Program-made: the position numbers and the translations under genes
The notes under the pieces: model-generated
The model's input: only the letters and a program-made list of their open reading frames with translations
What the model was told of the DNA's origin: nothing
Databases searched by the model: none
Origin: Winogradskyella ursingii
GTDB lineage: Bacteria; Bacteroidota; Bacteroidia; Flavobacteriales; Flavobacteriaceae
Length of the DNA stretch: 64,000 bases
Reading direction: 5' to 3'
Assembly (NCBI RefSeq): GCF_013403975.1
Contig: NZ_JABFDH010000004.1
Location: 1 to 64,000 of the forward strand
Shown here: in pieces, positions 44,000 through 51,405 of the stretch
How the letters are laid out: each line of letters starts with the position of its first letter
How positions within the stretch are numbered: position 1 is the stretch's first letter

Positions 44000-44478
44000 T
44001 ATAGATTTTTAGCGGAATCAATTACTTTGGATTTTAATCCTTCTTTATAAATCATAATTTTATCAAGAACGCATTGGTCTGAGCTACCTAAAATTTGAGC
44101 TGCCAAAATTCCAGCATTTTTAGCTCCGTTCAAAGCTACCGTAGCAACTGGGACTCCTCCTGGCATTTGTAAAATAGATAAAACCGAATCCCAACCATCA
44201 ATGGAGTTGCTGCTTTTTACAGGAACACCAATTACAGGTAAAGGCGATAAAGAGGCCACCATACCTGGCAGATGCGCTGCACCTCCTGCGCCAGCGATAA
44301 TAACTTTTATATCTCTTGTGTGGGCGTTCTTCCCAAAGTCAAATAATTTTTCTGGTGTACGATGTGCCGAAACGATATCTACTTCGACTTCAATATCAAA
44401 ACCTTTTAAAATATCTATAGCGTCTTGCATTACCGGCAAATCGCTTTTGCTTCCCATTATTACGGCTACTTTACTCAT
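43999..44478 (-). CDS. purE: 5-(carboxyamino)imidazole ribonucleotide mutase
   Basis: Purine biosynthesis: converts N5-CAIR made by PurK into CAIR. The N-terminal VIMGSKSDLPVMQDA and the sequences VSAHRTPEKLFDF and AGAGGAAHLPGMVASLSPLPVIGVPV are the class I PurE active-site elements. Length 159 residues. It follows purK by 34 bases and is probably cotranscribed with it. Confidence 0.96.
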   Translation of the reverse strand: MSKVAVIMGSKSDLPVMQDAIDILKGFDIEVEVDIVSAHRTPEKLFDFGKNAHTRDIKVIIAGAGGAAHLPGMVASLSPLPVIGVPVKSSNSIDGWDSVLSILQMPGGVPVATVALNGAKNAGILAAQILGSSDQCVLDKIMIYKEGLKSKVIDSAKNL

Positions 44479-44512
44479 TTTGTTTTAATTTTGAAATTCA
44501 AATTTCAACTTG

Positions 44513-45670
44513 TTATTTTTCACTAATAACTTCTATATTTTGTTTTACTTTCTCAGCAATTTCGCGGGCTTTTGATACATCTTTATTCACAATTGTGACA
44601 TGCCCCATTTTTCGAAATGGCCTTGTCTGTTTTTTACCATAAATATGCGGTGTTACTCCCTCCATGGCCATGATCTCTTCAATATTTTTATAGACCACAT
44701 TACCTGTATGGTTGTCAGCACCTACCAAATTTACCATTACTCCAGCGACCTTACTATCCGTATTTCCTAAAGGTAAATTTAGTATGCATCTTAAATGCTG
44801 CTCAAATTGCGAAGTGTAACTGGCCTCAATACTGTAATGACCAGAATTATGAGGTCTGGGCGCAGATTCATTTACAATGATCTCATCATCTTTAGTTTGA
44901 AACATTTCAACCGCCAATAAGCCGACGTGTTTAAAGGCATTTGCCGTTCTCAAAGCAACAAGTTCTGCTTTTTTTGAAACGTCTTCTGTAATTCTTGCTG
45001 GGCAAATGACATATTCTACTTGGTTGGCTTCAGGATGAAATTCCATTTCAACCACAGGATAGGTCCTAACATCTCCTTTTTCGTTTCTAGCTACAATGAC
45101 GGCCAATTCATTTTTAAACGGAATTAAATTTTCTGCTATACATTCTACGTTAGGTAATTCGTTTAAATCATCAAGCGTTCTAACAACTTTAACACCTTGG
45201 CCATCGTACCCAAATCTTGCGCTCTTCCATACAAACGGGAGTTTCAATCCTCCGTTTTTTATAGCATCTTTAATTTCGGATGTATGTGCAAAACGAGAAA
45301 AATCGGCTGTAGGAATTTTGTTGTCTCTGTAAAATAATTTTTGTGTGCCTTTATTTTGAATTGTACGCAACGTCTTAGAAGATGGAAATACTTTTACGCC
45401 TTCATCCTCAAGAGTTTCTAACGCATCAACATTGACATTTTCAATTTCAAAGGTCAATACGTCAACTTGTTTTCCAAAATTTAGGACTGTATTGTAATCC
45501 ATTAAATCGCCAACTGTAAATTCGTTACAGGCCATACGAGAAGGAGCTTCTTCACTTGGATCTAACACGCAGGTGTAAATATCATATTTACGAGTATCAT
45601 ATAACAACATTTTGCCAAGTTGGCCGCCACCAAGAATGCCGAGCTTAAAATTGGAAGAAAAATAGTTCAT
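44513..45670 (-). CDS. purK: 5-(carboxyamino)imidazole ribonucleotide synthase
   Basis: ATP-grasp enzyme that carboxylates AIR with ATP and bicarbonate to N5-CAIR. LGILGGGQLGKMLLYD opens the protein (about residues 10-25), LPFVWKSARFGYDGQGVKVV is the ATP-grasp lysine region (about 133-152), and NESAPRPHNSGHYSIEA is at about 268-285. I use the ATG at 45670 (386 codons with stop); a TTG one codon upstream would add only a single residue. First gene of a purK-purE operon; a possible -7 box lies at 45736-45743. Confidence 0.96.
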   Translation of the reverse strand: MNYFSSNFKLGILGGGQLGKMLLYDTRKYDIYTCVLDPSEEAPSRMACNEFTVGDLMDYNTVLNFGKQVDVLTFEIENVNVDALETLEDEGVKVFPSSKTLRTIQNKGTQKLFYRDNKIPTADFSRFAHTSEIKDAIKNGGLKLPFVWKSARFGYDGQGVKVVRTLDDLNELPNVECIAENLIPFKNELAVIVARNEKGDVRTYPVVEMEFHPEANQVEYVICPARITEDVSKKAELVALRTANAFKHVGLLAVEMFQTKDDEIIVNESAPRPHNSGHYSIEASYTSQFEQHLRCILNLPLGNTDSKVAGVMVNLVGADNHTGNVVYKNIEEIMAMEGVTPHIYGKKQTRPFRKMGHVTIVNKDVSKAREIAEKVKQNIEVISEK

Positions 45671-45735
45671 CAATTTCAGTTGTTCCTTTAAAAAAAGGAA
45701 TTTTTTTTAAGGTTAAATTAATCAGCTTTGAGACA

Positions 45736-45743
45736 CAAAAATA
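45736..45743 (-). promoter_or_regulatory. -7 box of purK-purE
   Basis: Complement reads TATTTTTG, 65 bases upstream of the purK start; -33 element not at the usual distance. Confidence 0.4.
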
Positions 45744-45808
45744 CACTAAATAAGGTATATACTTATAAAATGGTAAATCAAAAAATAGTCAAACGTCAAT
45801 CAAATATG

Positions 45809-45816
45809 TATCTTTG
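45809..45816 (+). promoter_or_regulatory. -7 box of the HPRT-Adk gene
   Basis: TATCTTTG, a full match, 21 bases before the GTG start. No clear TTG at -33. Confidence 0.5.
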
Positions 45817-45837
45817 CAACTCTAAAATAATTTCAGC

Positions 45838-46947
45838 GTGCTAAAGCTTCACGATCTTTATTTCAAACCTTTTATTTCTGAGCAGGAAATTCATGCTGCC
45901 GTGGAAAAAATGGTACAAGAAATTGCTACGGATTTAGATGACGAAATGCCTGTTTTTGTTGGTATTTTAAATGGCTCTTTTATGTTCGTGAGCGATTTTG
46001 TGAAGAAATATCCTAAGCCTTGTGAAGTAACCTTTATTAAACTAGCCTCTTATGAGGGTGTGAAATCCACAGAGGATATTCAGCGATTGATTGGGTTGAC
46101 TCAGGATTTAACTGGGCGAACCGTTGTTATTTTAGAAGACATTATAGATTCGGGGAAGACATTGGAAGAAGTACATCGTATTTTTAAAAATGAAAATGTC
46201 AAAGAGCTGATTATAGCTACACTGTTCTACAAACCCGAAGCTTATGACAAAGACTTTAAACTTCATTATGTTGGAATTGAAATTCCCAATAAATTCATCG
46301 TCGGCTACGGTCTTGATTACGATGGTTTGGGAAGGGATTTGCCAGATGTATATCAACTTAAAACCACACAACACATGACTAATTTGGTCCTATTTGGCCC
46401 TCCAGGAGCAGGCAAAGGAACACAAGCTAATTTTTTAAAAGAAAAGTACGATTTAGTGCATATCTCAACTGGAGACGTGTTTAGATTTAATATAAAAAAT
46501 GAGACCGCTTTAGGTATGTTGGCCAAATCTTACATGGACAAAGGTGAATTAGTGCCAGATCAAGTCACTATAGATATGTTGAACAAAGAGGTTGAAAAAA
46601 ATACTGACGCTAAGGGATTTATTTTCGATGGTTTCCCAAGAACTAATGCACAAGCTAAGGCATTGGACGAATTAATGGACAGTAAAGATTCGCAAATTAA
46701 TGCCATGGTAGCATTAGAGGTTGATGATGAAGTATTGGTCAATCGATTGCTCGAAAGAGGTAAAACAAGCGGAAGACCAGATGACGCAGACGAAAGTATT
46801 ATTAGAAACAGAATTAAGGAATATTACGCAAAAACTGCTATTTTAAAGGATTATTACGCAGCACAGAATAAATATTATGGAGTTAATGGTGTTGGTAGCA
46901 TCGAAGAAATTACCGAGCGATTAAGCCAAGTAATTGATAAACTCTAA
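45838..46947 (+). CDS. adk: Hypoxanthine phosphoribosyltransferase-adenylate kinase fusion
   Basis: Two complete enzymes in one 369-residue chain. Residues 1-178 are a hypoxanthine phosphoribosyltransferase with the PRPP loop VVILEDIIDSGKT (97-107) and KFIVGYGLDYDG. Residues 180-369 are an adenylate kinase with P-loop GPPGAGKGTQ (187-196), DGFPRT and a short LID (ERGKTSGRPDD). The start is GTG at 45838, as no ATG precedes the HPRT domain. An internal ATG at 46375 (M180) marks the domain boundary and could allow Adk to be made alone. The PLDc_N-like gene and obgE follow closely. Confidence 0.94.
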   Translation: MLKLHDLYFKPFISEQEIHAAVEKMVQEIATDLDDEMPVFVGILNGSFMFVSDFVKKYPKPCEVTFIKLASYEGVKSTEDIQRLIGLTQDLTGRTVVILEDIIDSGKTLEEVHRIFKNENVKELIIATLFYKPEAYDKDFKLHYVGIEIPNKFIVGYGLDYDGLGRDLPDVYQLKTTQHMTNLVLFGPPGAGKGTQANFLKEKYDLVHISTGDVFRFNIKNETALGMLAKSYMDKGELVPDQVTIDMLNKEVEKNTDAKGFIFDGFPRTNAQAKALDELMDSKDSQINAMVALEVDDEVLVNRLLERGKTSGRPDDADESIIRNRIKEYYAKTAILKDYYAAQNKYYGVNGVGSIEEITERLSQVIDKL

Positions 46948-46949
46948 CA

Positions 46950-47159
46950 ATGGATTTTATCGGACCAGAACTGATATTAGTGGTTTGGGCAGTTTTAATC
47001 ATTTTTGGAATAGTATTACCCTTTATTGCATTAATAAGCATTCTAAAAAATAGATTTAAAGACAACGATAAACTAATTTGGGTGTTAGTGGTGCTGTTCT
47101 TACCGATATTAGGTTCAATTTTATATTTTGTTATGGGACGTTCTAAACGTCTTAGATAG
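46950..47159 (+). CDS. Small membrane protein, PLDc_N-like
   Basis: Sixty-nine residues with two membrane segments (about 8-30 and 43-62), an intervening charged loop (KNRFKDNDKLIW), and a closing FLPILGSILYFVMGR. This resembles the N-terminal domain found ahead of cardiolipin synthases (PLDc_N), which also occurs as free small proteins. No catalytic domain follows. It begins three bases after the adk stop. Function unknown. Confidence 0.75.
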   Translation: MDFIGPELILVVWAVLIIFGIVLPFIALISILKNRFKDNDKLIWVLVVLFLPILGSILYFVMGRSKRLR

Positions 47160-47203
47160 GATTTAATTAATAAACGAGGTTCCCACTTTAATGGGAAATA
47201 ACT

Positions 47204-48202
47204 ATGACTGAAGGCAACTTTGTAGACTACGTAAAAATGCACGTCACTTCCGGTAATGGAGGTAAGGGTTCTACACACTTACATCGCGAAAAATATATTG
47301 CAAAGGGTGGTCCAGATGGCGGAGATGGTGGTCGTGGAGGTCATGTAATTATTAAAGGAAATTCCAATCTTTGGACATTAATTCACCTTAAATTTAAAAG
47401 GCATATTAGAGCAGGTCACGGTGAACACGGCAGTTCTGGCAGAAGCACAGGGGCAGACGGAGAAGATGCTATTGTAGAGGTACCATTAGGAACAGTTGTA
47501 CGCGATACTGAGTCGAACGAAATTCTTTTCGAAATTACTGAAGATGGAGAAGAAAAAATTATAGCCGAAGGTGGTATGGGAGGTCGTGGCAATTGGCATT
47601 TTAAAAGTTCCGTGAATCAGACTCCACGCTATGCCCAGCCTGGTATTCCTCATGAGGAGCGACATATTACCTTAGAGCTTAAAGTGCTCGCAGACGTTGG
47701 TTTGGTTGGATTTCCAAATGCTGGAAAATCTACCTTATTATCTGTTTTAACATCAGCGAAACCTAAAATCGCTGACTATGAATTCACAACTTTAAAACCA
47801 AATTTAGGTATTGTGCAATATCGCGATTTTCAATCGTTTGTTATGGCAGATATTCCTGGGATAATTGAAGGTGCTGCCGAGGGTAAAGGCTTAGGTTATT
47901 ATTTTTTAAGGCATATTGAGCGTAATTCAATTCTACTATTTTTAATACCTGCAGATGCAAAGGATATTGTTGAACAGTATGAAATTCTTTTGGATGAATT
48001 GAGGCGTTACAATCCTGAAATGTTAGATAAAGAACGTTTTGTTTGTATCTCAAAATCAGATATGCTCGATACAGAATTAAAATCTGAAATGTCTGCAATT
48101 CTTGATAAAAACCTTGATGCCAATTACATGTTTATTTCATCTGTTGCTCAACAAGGCTTGACTGAATTGAAAGATAAGCTTTGGAAAATGTTGAATGATT
48201 AA
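47204..48202 (+). CDS. obgE: GTPase ObgE/CgtA
   Basis: Essential GTPase involved in ribosome maturation and stress control. The glycine-rich Obg domain takes about residues 1-157 ([29 protein letters not shown]). The G domain begins at [12 protein letters not shown] (about 165) with switch residues [17 protein letters not shown] (G3) and SKSD (G4). At 332 residues it lacks the extra C-terminal OCT domain seen in some Firmicutes. It ends the adk-PLDc_N-obgE group. Confidence 0.96.
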   Translation: MTEGNFVDYVKMHVTSGNGGKGSTHLHREKYIAKGGPDGGDGGRGGHVIIKGNSNLWTLIHLKFKRHIRAGHGEHGSSGRSTGADGEDAIVEVPLGTVVRDTESNEILFEITEDGEEKIIAEGGMGGRGNWHFKSSVNQTPRYAQPGIPHEERHITLELKVLADVGLVGFPNAGKSTLLSVLTSAKPKIADYEFTTLKPNLGIVQYRDFQSFVMADIPGIIEGAAEGKGLGYYFLRHIERNSILLFLIPADAKDIVEQYEILLDELRRYNPEMLDKERFVCISKSDMLDTELKSEMSAILDKNLDANYMFISSVAQQGLTELKDKLWKMLND

Positions 48203-48257
48203 CAGGTCATCGAATCAATCATTTTTTTCAATTTTCGTATCTTTAAAATAAAAAGAT

Positions 48258-48779
48258 ATGAAAATCCTCAAATTTTTAATTGCAGCACTATTGCTTACTT
48301 CGTGCGGAACTGTAGTCAACTACGACTATGAAAAATCTACAGATTTTAACCAATACAAAACCTATAATTACTTTTCTGATATGCAAACCGGCTTAAGCGG
48401 TTTGGACAATAAACGGTTAATACGCGCTATCGATTCTGAATTGGAAAATATGGGATTAACGCTAAGTGATAATCCAGATTTTTACATTGATATTCAAAGT
48501 CAAGATTTACAAAATAGAAATAATAGCAATGTTGGAGTGGGAGTTGGTGGAACAGGTAGAAGTGTTGGTGGAGGTGTTTCTGTCGGAATTCCATTGGGTG
48601 GAAGTCAATACTCCCGTGAAATTGTGATTGATTTTGTAGATAAACAGCAAGGCGAAAAACTATTTTGGCAGGCCGTAAGTGAAAGTAGGTACAATCAAAA
48701 CGCTAGTCCGGAAAACCGTCAAGCTTATTTTGATGCTTTAGTAAAAAAGATATTTGAAGGTTACCCTCCTGAGAAGTAA
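48258..48779 (+). CDS. DUF4136 family lipoprotein
   Basis: Predicted lipoprotein with lipobox LLLTSCG (Cys 16), 173 residues. The family-typical early YDYEKSTDFNQYKTYNYF is present, and a glycine-rich stretch (VGVGVGGTGRSVGGGVSVG, about 95-115) precedes REIVIDFVDKQQGEKLFWQ. Function is unknown. The upstream region has only a weak -7-like TATCTTTA (48239-48246). Confidence 0.82.
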   Translation: MKILKFLIAALLLTSCGTVVNYDYEKSTDFNQYKTYNYFSDMQTGLSGLDNKRLIRAIDSELENMGLTLSDNPDFYIDIQSQDLQNRNNSNVGVGVGGTGRSVGGGVSVGIPLGGSQYSREIVIDFVDKQQGEKLFWQAVSESRYNQNASPENRQAYFDALVKKIFEGYPPEK

Positions 48780-48865
48780 TTTTGCCATAACGTACTCGAT
48801 GCCTAATATCTTTTGAATAATAGATTCTTGTCTATGTAGGAATTACAAAGTTTATTATCGGAAAG

Positions 48866-48883
48866 CAGAATTACTAAATTCTG
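48866..48883 (+). terminator. Weak hairpin after the DUF4136 gene
   Basis: CAGAATT-ACTA-AATTCTG, seven base pairs, then TCTTAATTTTA. Possibly the terminator of the lipoprotein gene; the T-tract is interrupted. The rest of the interval 48780-48939 shows nothing more. Confidence 0.35.
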
Positions 48884-48939
48884 TCTTAATTTTATCATTT
48901 CCCTAACATTTTAAACTTCAAATTCCATCTGCGGTTTCG

Positions 48940-48947
48940 TAAATTTG
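48940..48947 (+). promoter_or_regulatory. -7 box of the SDR gene at 48968
   Basis: TAAATTTG fits TAnnTTTG and gives a leader of about 14 bases. No clear -33 TTG. Confidence 0.45.
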
Positions 48948-48967
48948 AAAGAAACCAAAAAGAAATT

Positions 48968-49693
48968 ATGGAAAATTTAAAAGGAAAAGTAGCACTTATA
49001 ACTGGTGGTACAAAAGGTATAGGATATGGCGTGGCAGAAGCACTACTCAATCAAGGATTAAAAGTAGTGATAACAAGTCGCGACAGGCATTCGGCGGATA
49101 AAGCGGCTAAAGATTTAGCCTCAAAAACCAATACTACAGGCGCGGTCATTGGAATACAGGCCGATGTTAGATTTTTAGACAATCAAAAAGATGCAGTTGA
49201 CCAAGCGGTAAAAACCTTTGGACAATTAGATATTGTAATAGCTAACGCCGGCTTAGGTCATTTTGGAAGCATTGAAGAACTTACTTCAGAACAATGGAGC
49301 GATGTTATTGATACAAACTTAACAGGTGTTTTTAATTCTATAAAGGCCAGTGTGGACGCGCTTAAAAAATCAAAAGGATATTACATCACCATTTCGAGTT
49401 TAGCAGGAACTAATTTCTTTGCAGGAGGTTCAGCCTACAATGCAAGTAAATTTGGTGTTACAGGCTTTACTCAAGCTGTGATGCTGGATTTGAGACAATA
49501 TGGAGTAAAAGTTAGTACTATTATGCCAGGTTCGGTTTCAACACATTTTAATGGTAATGAACCAAGTGACGAAGGAGCATGGAAAATTCAAATTGAAGAT
49601 ATTGGAGAGTTGGTTGTAGACTTGTTAAAAATGAATCCGAGAACGTTGCCTAGTAAAATTGAGGTTAGGCCAACAACTCCACCTAGCAAATAA
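48968..49693 (+). CDS. SDR family oxidoreductase
   Basis: Classical short-chain dehydrogenase of 241 residues. TGGTKGIGYGVAEAL (12-26) binds NAD(P), NAGLGHFG replaces the usual NNAG, and the Ser-Tyr-Lys residues are ISSLAG and YNASK (about 141 and 157-161). The motif VKVSTIMPGSVSTHF is typical. Substrate unknown. Single gene with a terminator shared with the converging gene at 49744. Confidence 0.93.
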   Translation: MENLKGKVALITGGTKGIGYGVAEALLNQGLKVVITSRDRHSADKAAKDLASKTNTTGAVIGIQADVRFLDNQKDAVDQAVKTFGQLDIVIANAGLGHFGSIEELTSEQWSDVIDTNLTGVFNSIKASVDALKKSKGYYITISSLAGTNFFAGGSAYNASKFGVTGFTQAVMLDLRQYGVKVSTIMPGSVSTHFNGNEPSDEGAWKIQIEDIGELVVDLLKMNPRTLPSKIEVRPTTPPSK

Positions 49694-49714
49694 AAAAACT
49701 CATTTATAAAATAG

Positions 49715-49741
49715 AAAAGGCTTCCGTTAGGAAGCCTTTTT
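49715..49741. terminator. Bidirectional terminator between convergent genes
   Basis: AAAAGGCTTCC-GTTA-GGAAGCCTTTT, an 11-base perfect repeat with a four-base loop and T/A-rich flanks. Confidence 0.9.
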
Positions 49742-49743
49742 GC

Positions 49744-51315
49744 TTAAATGGCCAGCTTTAGTATTCTGGTTTTCTTCTTTCGTTTTCCTGTTAATATAAC
49801 TGTTTGGTTATCGATATTAATATTACCATTGTTTACTTTGTAATAAACTTTCGATTCCTTATCATCAATTAATTTTTTAAAATCAATATTACCACCTTCA
49901 TTAATCATTATCATATATAGATTAGATTTTTTCGCATTAGTTTGTTTAAAAGCTATTCTATCAGCGGTCAGTTTTTTTATTTTATCAGAACAGTTTATAA
50001 AAAAGTATAAATTTTCTCCAACTGGTAGCGATGTGAACGAACTATTAGTAAATCCAGTTTGTGTCTTGTTTATGTTTCGTGCCCATTTTAGATTTCCATC
50101 TTTATCTAATCTCACACTCATGATATCATTAAAATGATAAATGGAATAGGTTCTCATTCCTCCGTTAGCACTCATGGACGTATGTGTTGTGACATAAAAT
50201 TCTTCAGCATTAACAATGATATCTCCATTTGCCATCATATATACACCTCTAAAATCAATGTTGTTTACTCCTTTTTTCTTTTTTCGTTCTTTCTTTCCTT
50301 TTTTATCGCCGTACTTATCTGTCATAAACTCTTCTGAAAAAGGCGTGAATTTTTCGTTCTGCATTGCTAAGTTGTTAGGATCCAGATTTAATAAGCAAAC
50401 ACCATTATATCTGCCTTCATCTTTCTTACCATAAAAGCCCACACAGGCTAATCTATTGTTTTGTTTTATCAATTCTAAAGAAGAAATAAATTTATCAGCG
50501 TATTTAAAATTGGTCTTGTTTTGTCCTTTGGCATTAACCTTATAGAGTTCAAAGTGGTAGTTCGCTTTGCCATTCTTTTTTGTTTTTTTTGATTTATTTT
50601 CAAATGATTTACCCAAAAAATAGACTGTGCCGTCCTTATCATCTACATCAATACTATTGTATTCAAAAAATTTGTCTTTTATATCTTTCTGAATAAGTTG
50701 CTCATAGACTTTTTCGAAATTGGTATTAAAAACAAAAACTTGGTGGGTTTCTTTATCTTTATTTTTGATATCAAAATTTATGACGAAAAAATTGTTCTGG
50801 CTTGATAATACTACCTCGCCAAGGTGATTACCATCTAATCTAGACGAATTATCTATAAAAAAAGGGAATATGCCAAATCCGAAATATTTCTGCAATTTAT
50901 CTTCAGAGAAAGAGATGATTTCTTTTGTGCTAAATTTCAAATCCTCAATATCAGAAGAGACCGAATTGAATTTTATTTGATCACTCTTTTTATCATGTTC
51001 AAATTCAATTAAATGTAGTTGATTGTTTTTTATAAACGCATTCTTTATGAGCTTGTTTTTAACTTCATATTCAATTTCTTTAATAAGATTTAGATCAGAA
51101 TCAAAATGTTGTATGTAGTATCCTTTTAATTTTGGTATAAGTCCTCCAAGAAACGATCGGATTGTAATTAGACCTCCATTTTCGTCTTCTAAAGAAAAAA
51201 CCAAATTGCTATGCTTTTTGGAGTCTTTGAAAATTTCACTTTTAACCATTAAGACCTCTTGTGCCGAAAAAGTTACGGTGAAAAACAATAATAGTAGTAG
51301 TGTAATTCTTTTCAT
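49744..51315 (-). CDS. Exported protein of unknown function
   Basis: Not a family I recognise. It has a signal peptide (MKRITLLLLLFFTVTFSAQ) and 523 residues dominated by predicted beta strands with repeated short hydrophobic-polar patterns, compatible with a beta-propeller-like body (inference). A Lys-rich cluster (KYGDKKGKKERKKKKG) is near residues 335-350 and a second, KKKTR, is near the end. No lipobox and no visible sorting domain. It lies downstream of the alpha-2-macroglobulin gene on the same strand, 90 bases away, with its own -7 box. Confidence 0.75.
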   Translation of the reverse strand: MKRITLLLLLFFTVTFSAQEVLMVKSEIFKDSKKHSNLVFSLEDENGGLITIRSFLGGLIPKLKGYYIQHFDSDLNLIKEIEYEVKNKLIKNAFIKNNQLHLIEFEHDKKSDQIKFNSVSSDIEDLKFSTKEIISFSEDKLQKYFGFGIFPFFIDNSSRLDGNHLGEVVLSSQNNFFVINFDIKNKDKETHQVFVFNTNFEKVYEQLIQKDIKDKFFEYNSIDVDDKDGTVYFLGKSFENKSKKTKKNGKANYHFELYKVNAKGQNKTNFKYADKFISSLELIKQNNRLACVGFYGKKDEGRYNGVCLLNLDPNNLAMQNEKFTPFSEEFMTDKYGDKKGKKERKKKKGVNNIDFRGVYMMANGDIIVNAEEFYVTTHTSMSANGGMRTYSIYHFNDIMSVRLDKDGNLKWARNINKTQTGFTNSSFTSLPVGENLYFFINCSDKIKKLTADRIAFKQTNAKKSNLYMIMINEGGNIDFKKLIDDKESKVYYKVNNGNINIDNQTVILTGKRKKKTRILKLAI

Positions 51316-51335
51316 GTTAAATTTAGTTTAGTAAA

Positions 51336-51343
51336 CAAATATA
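51336..51343 (-). promoter_or_regulatory. -7 box of the gene at 49744-51315
   Basis: Complement reads TATATTTG, 20 bases before the start codon. -33 element not visible. Confidence 0.4.
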
Positions 51344-51405
51344 AATTTTTATAAACGCTAAACTAAAATCATATGGAAAAAGCCTCAAATATTAAAACCT
51401 TCTAC

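Noticed and set aside
46910-47278. 122-residue minus-strand reading frame
   Set aside because: Spans the ends of adk, the small membrane protein and obgE on the opposite strand; no family resemblance.
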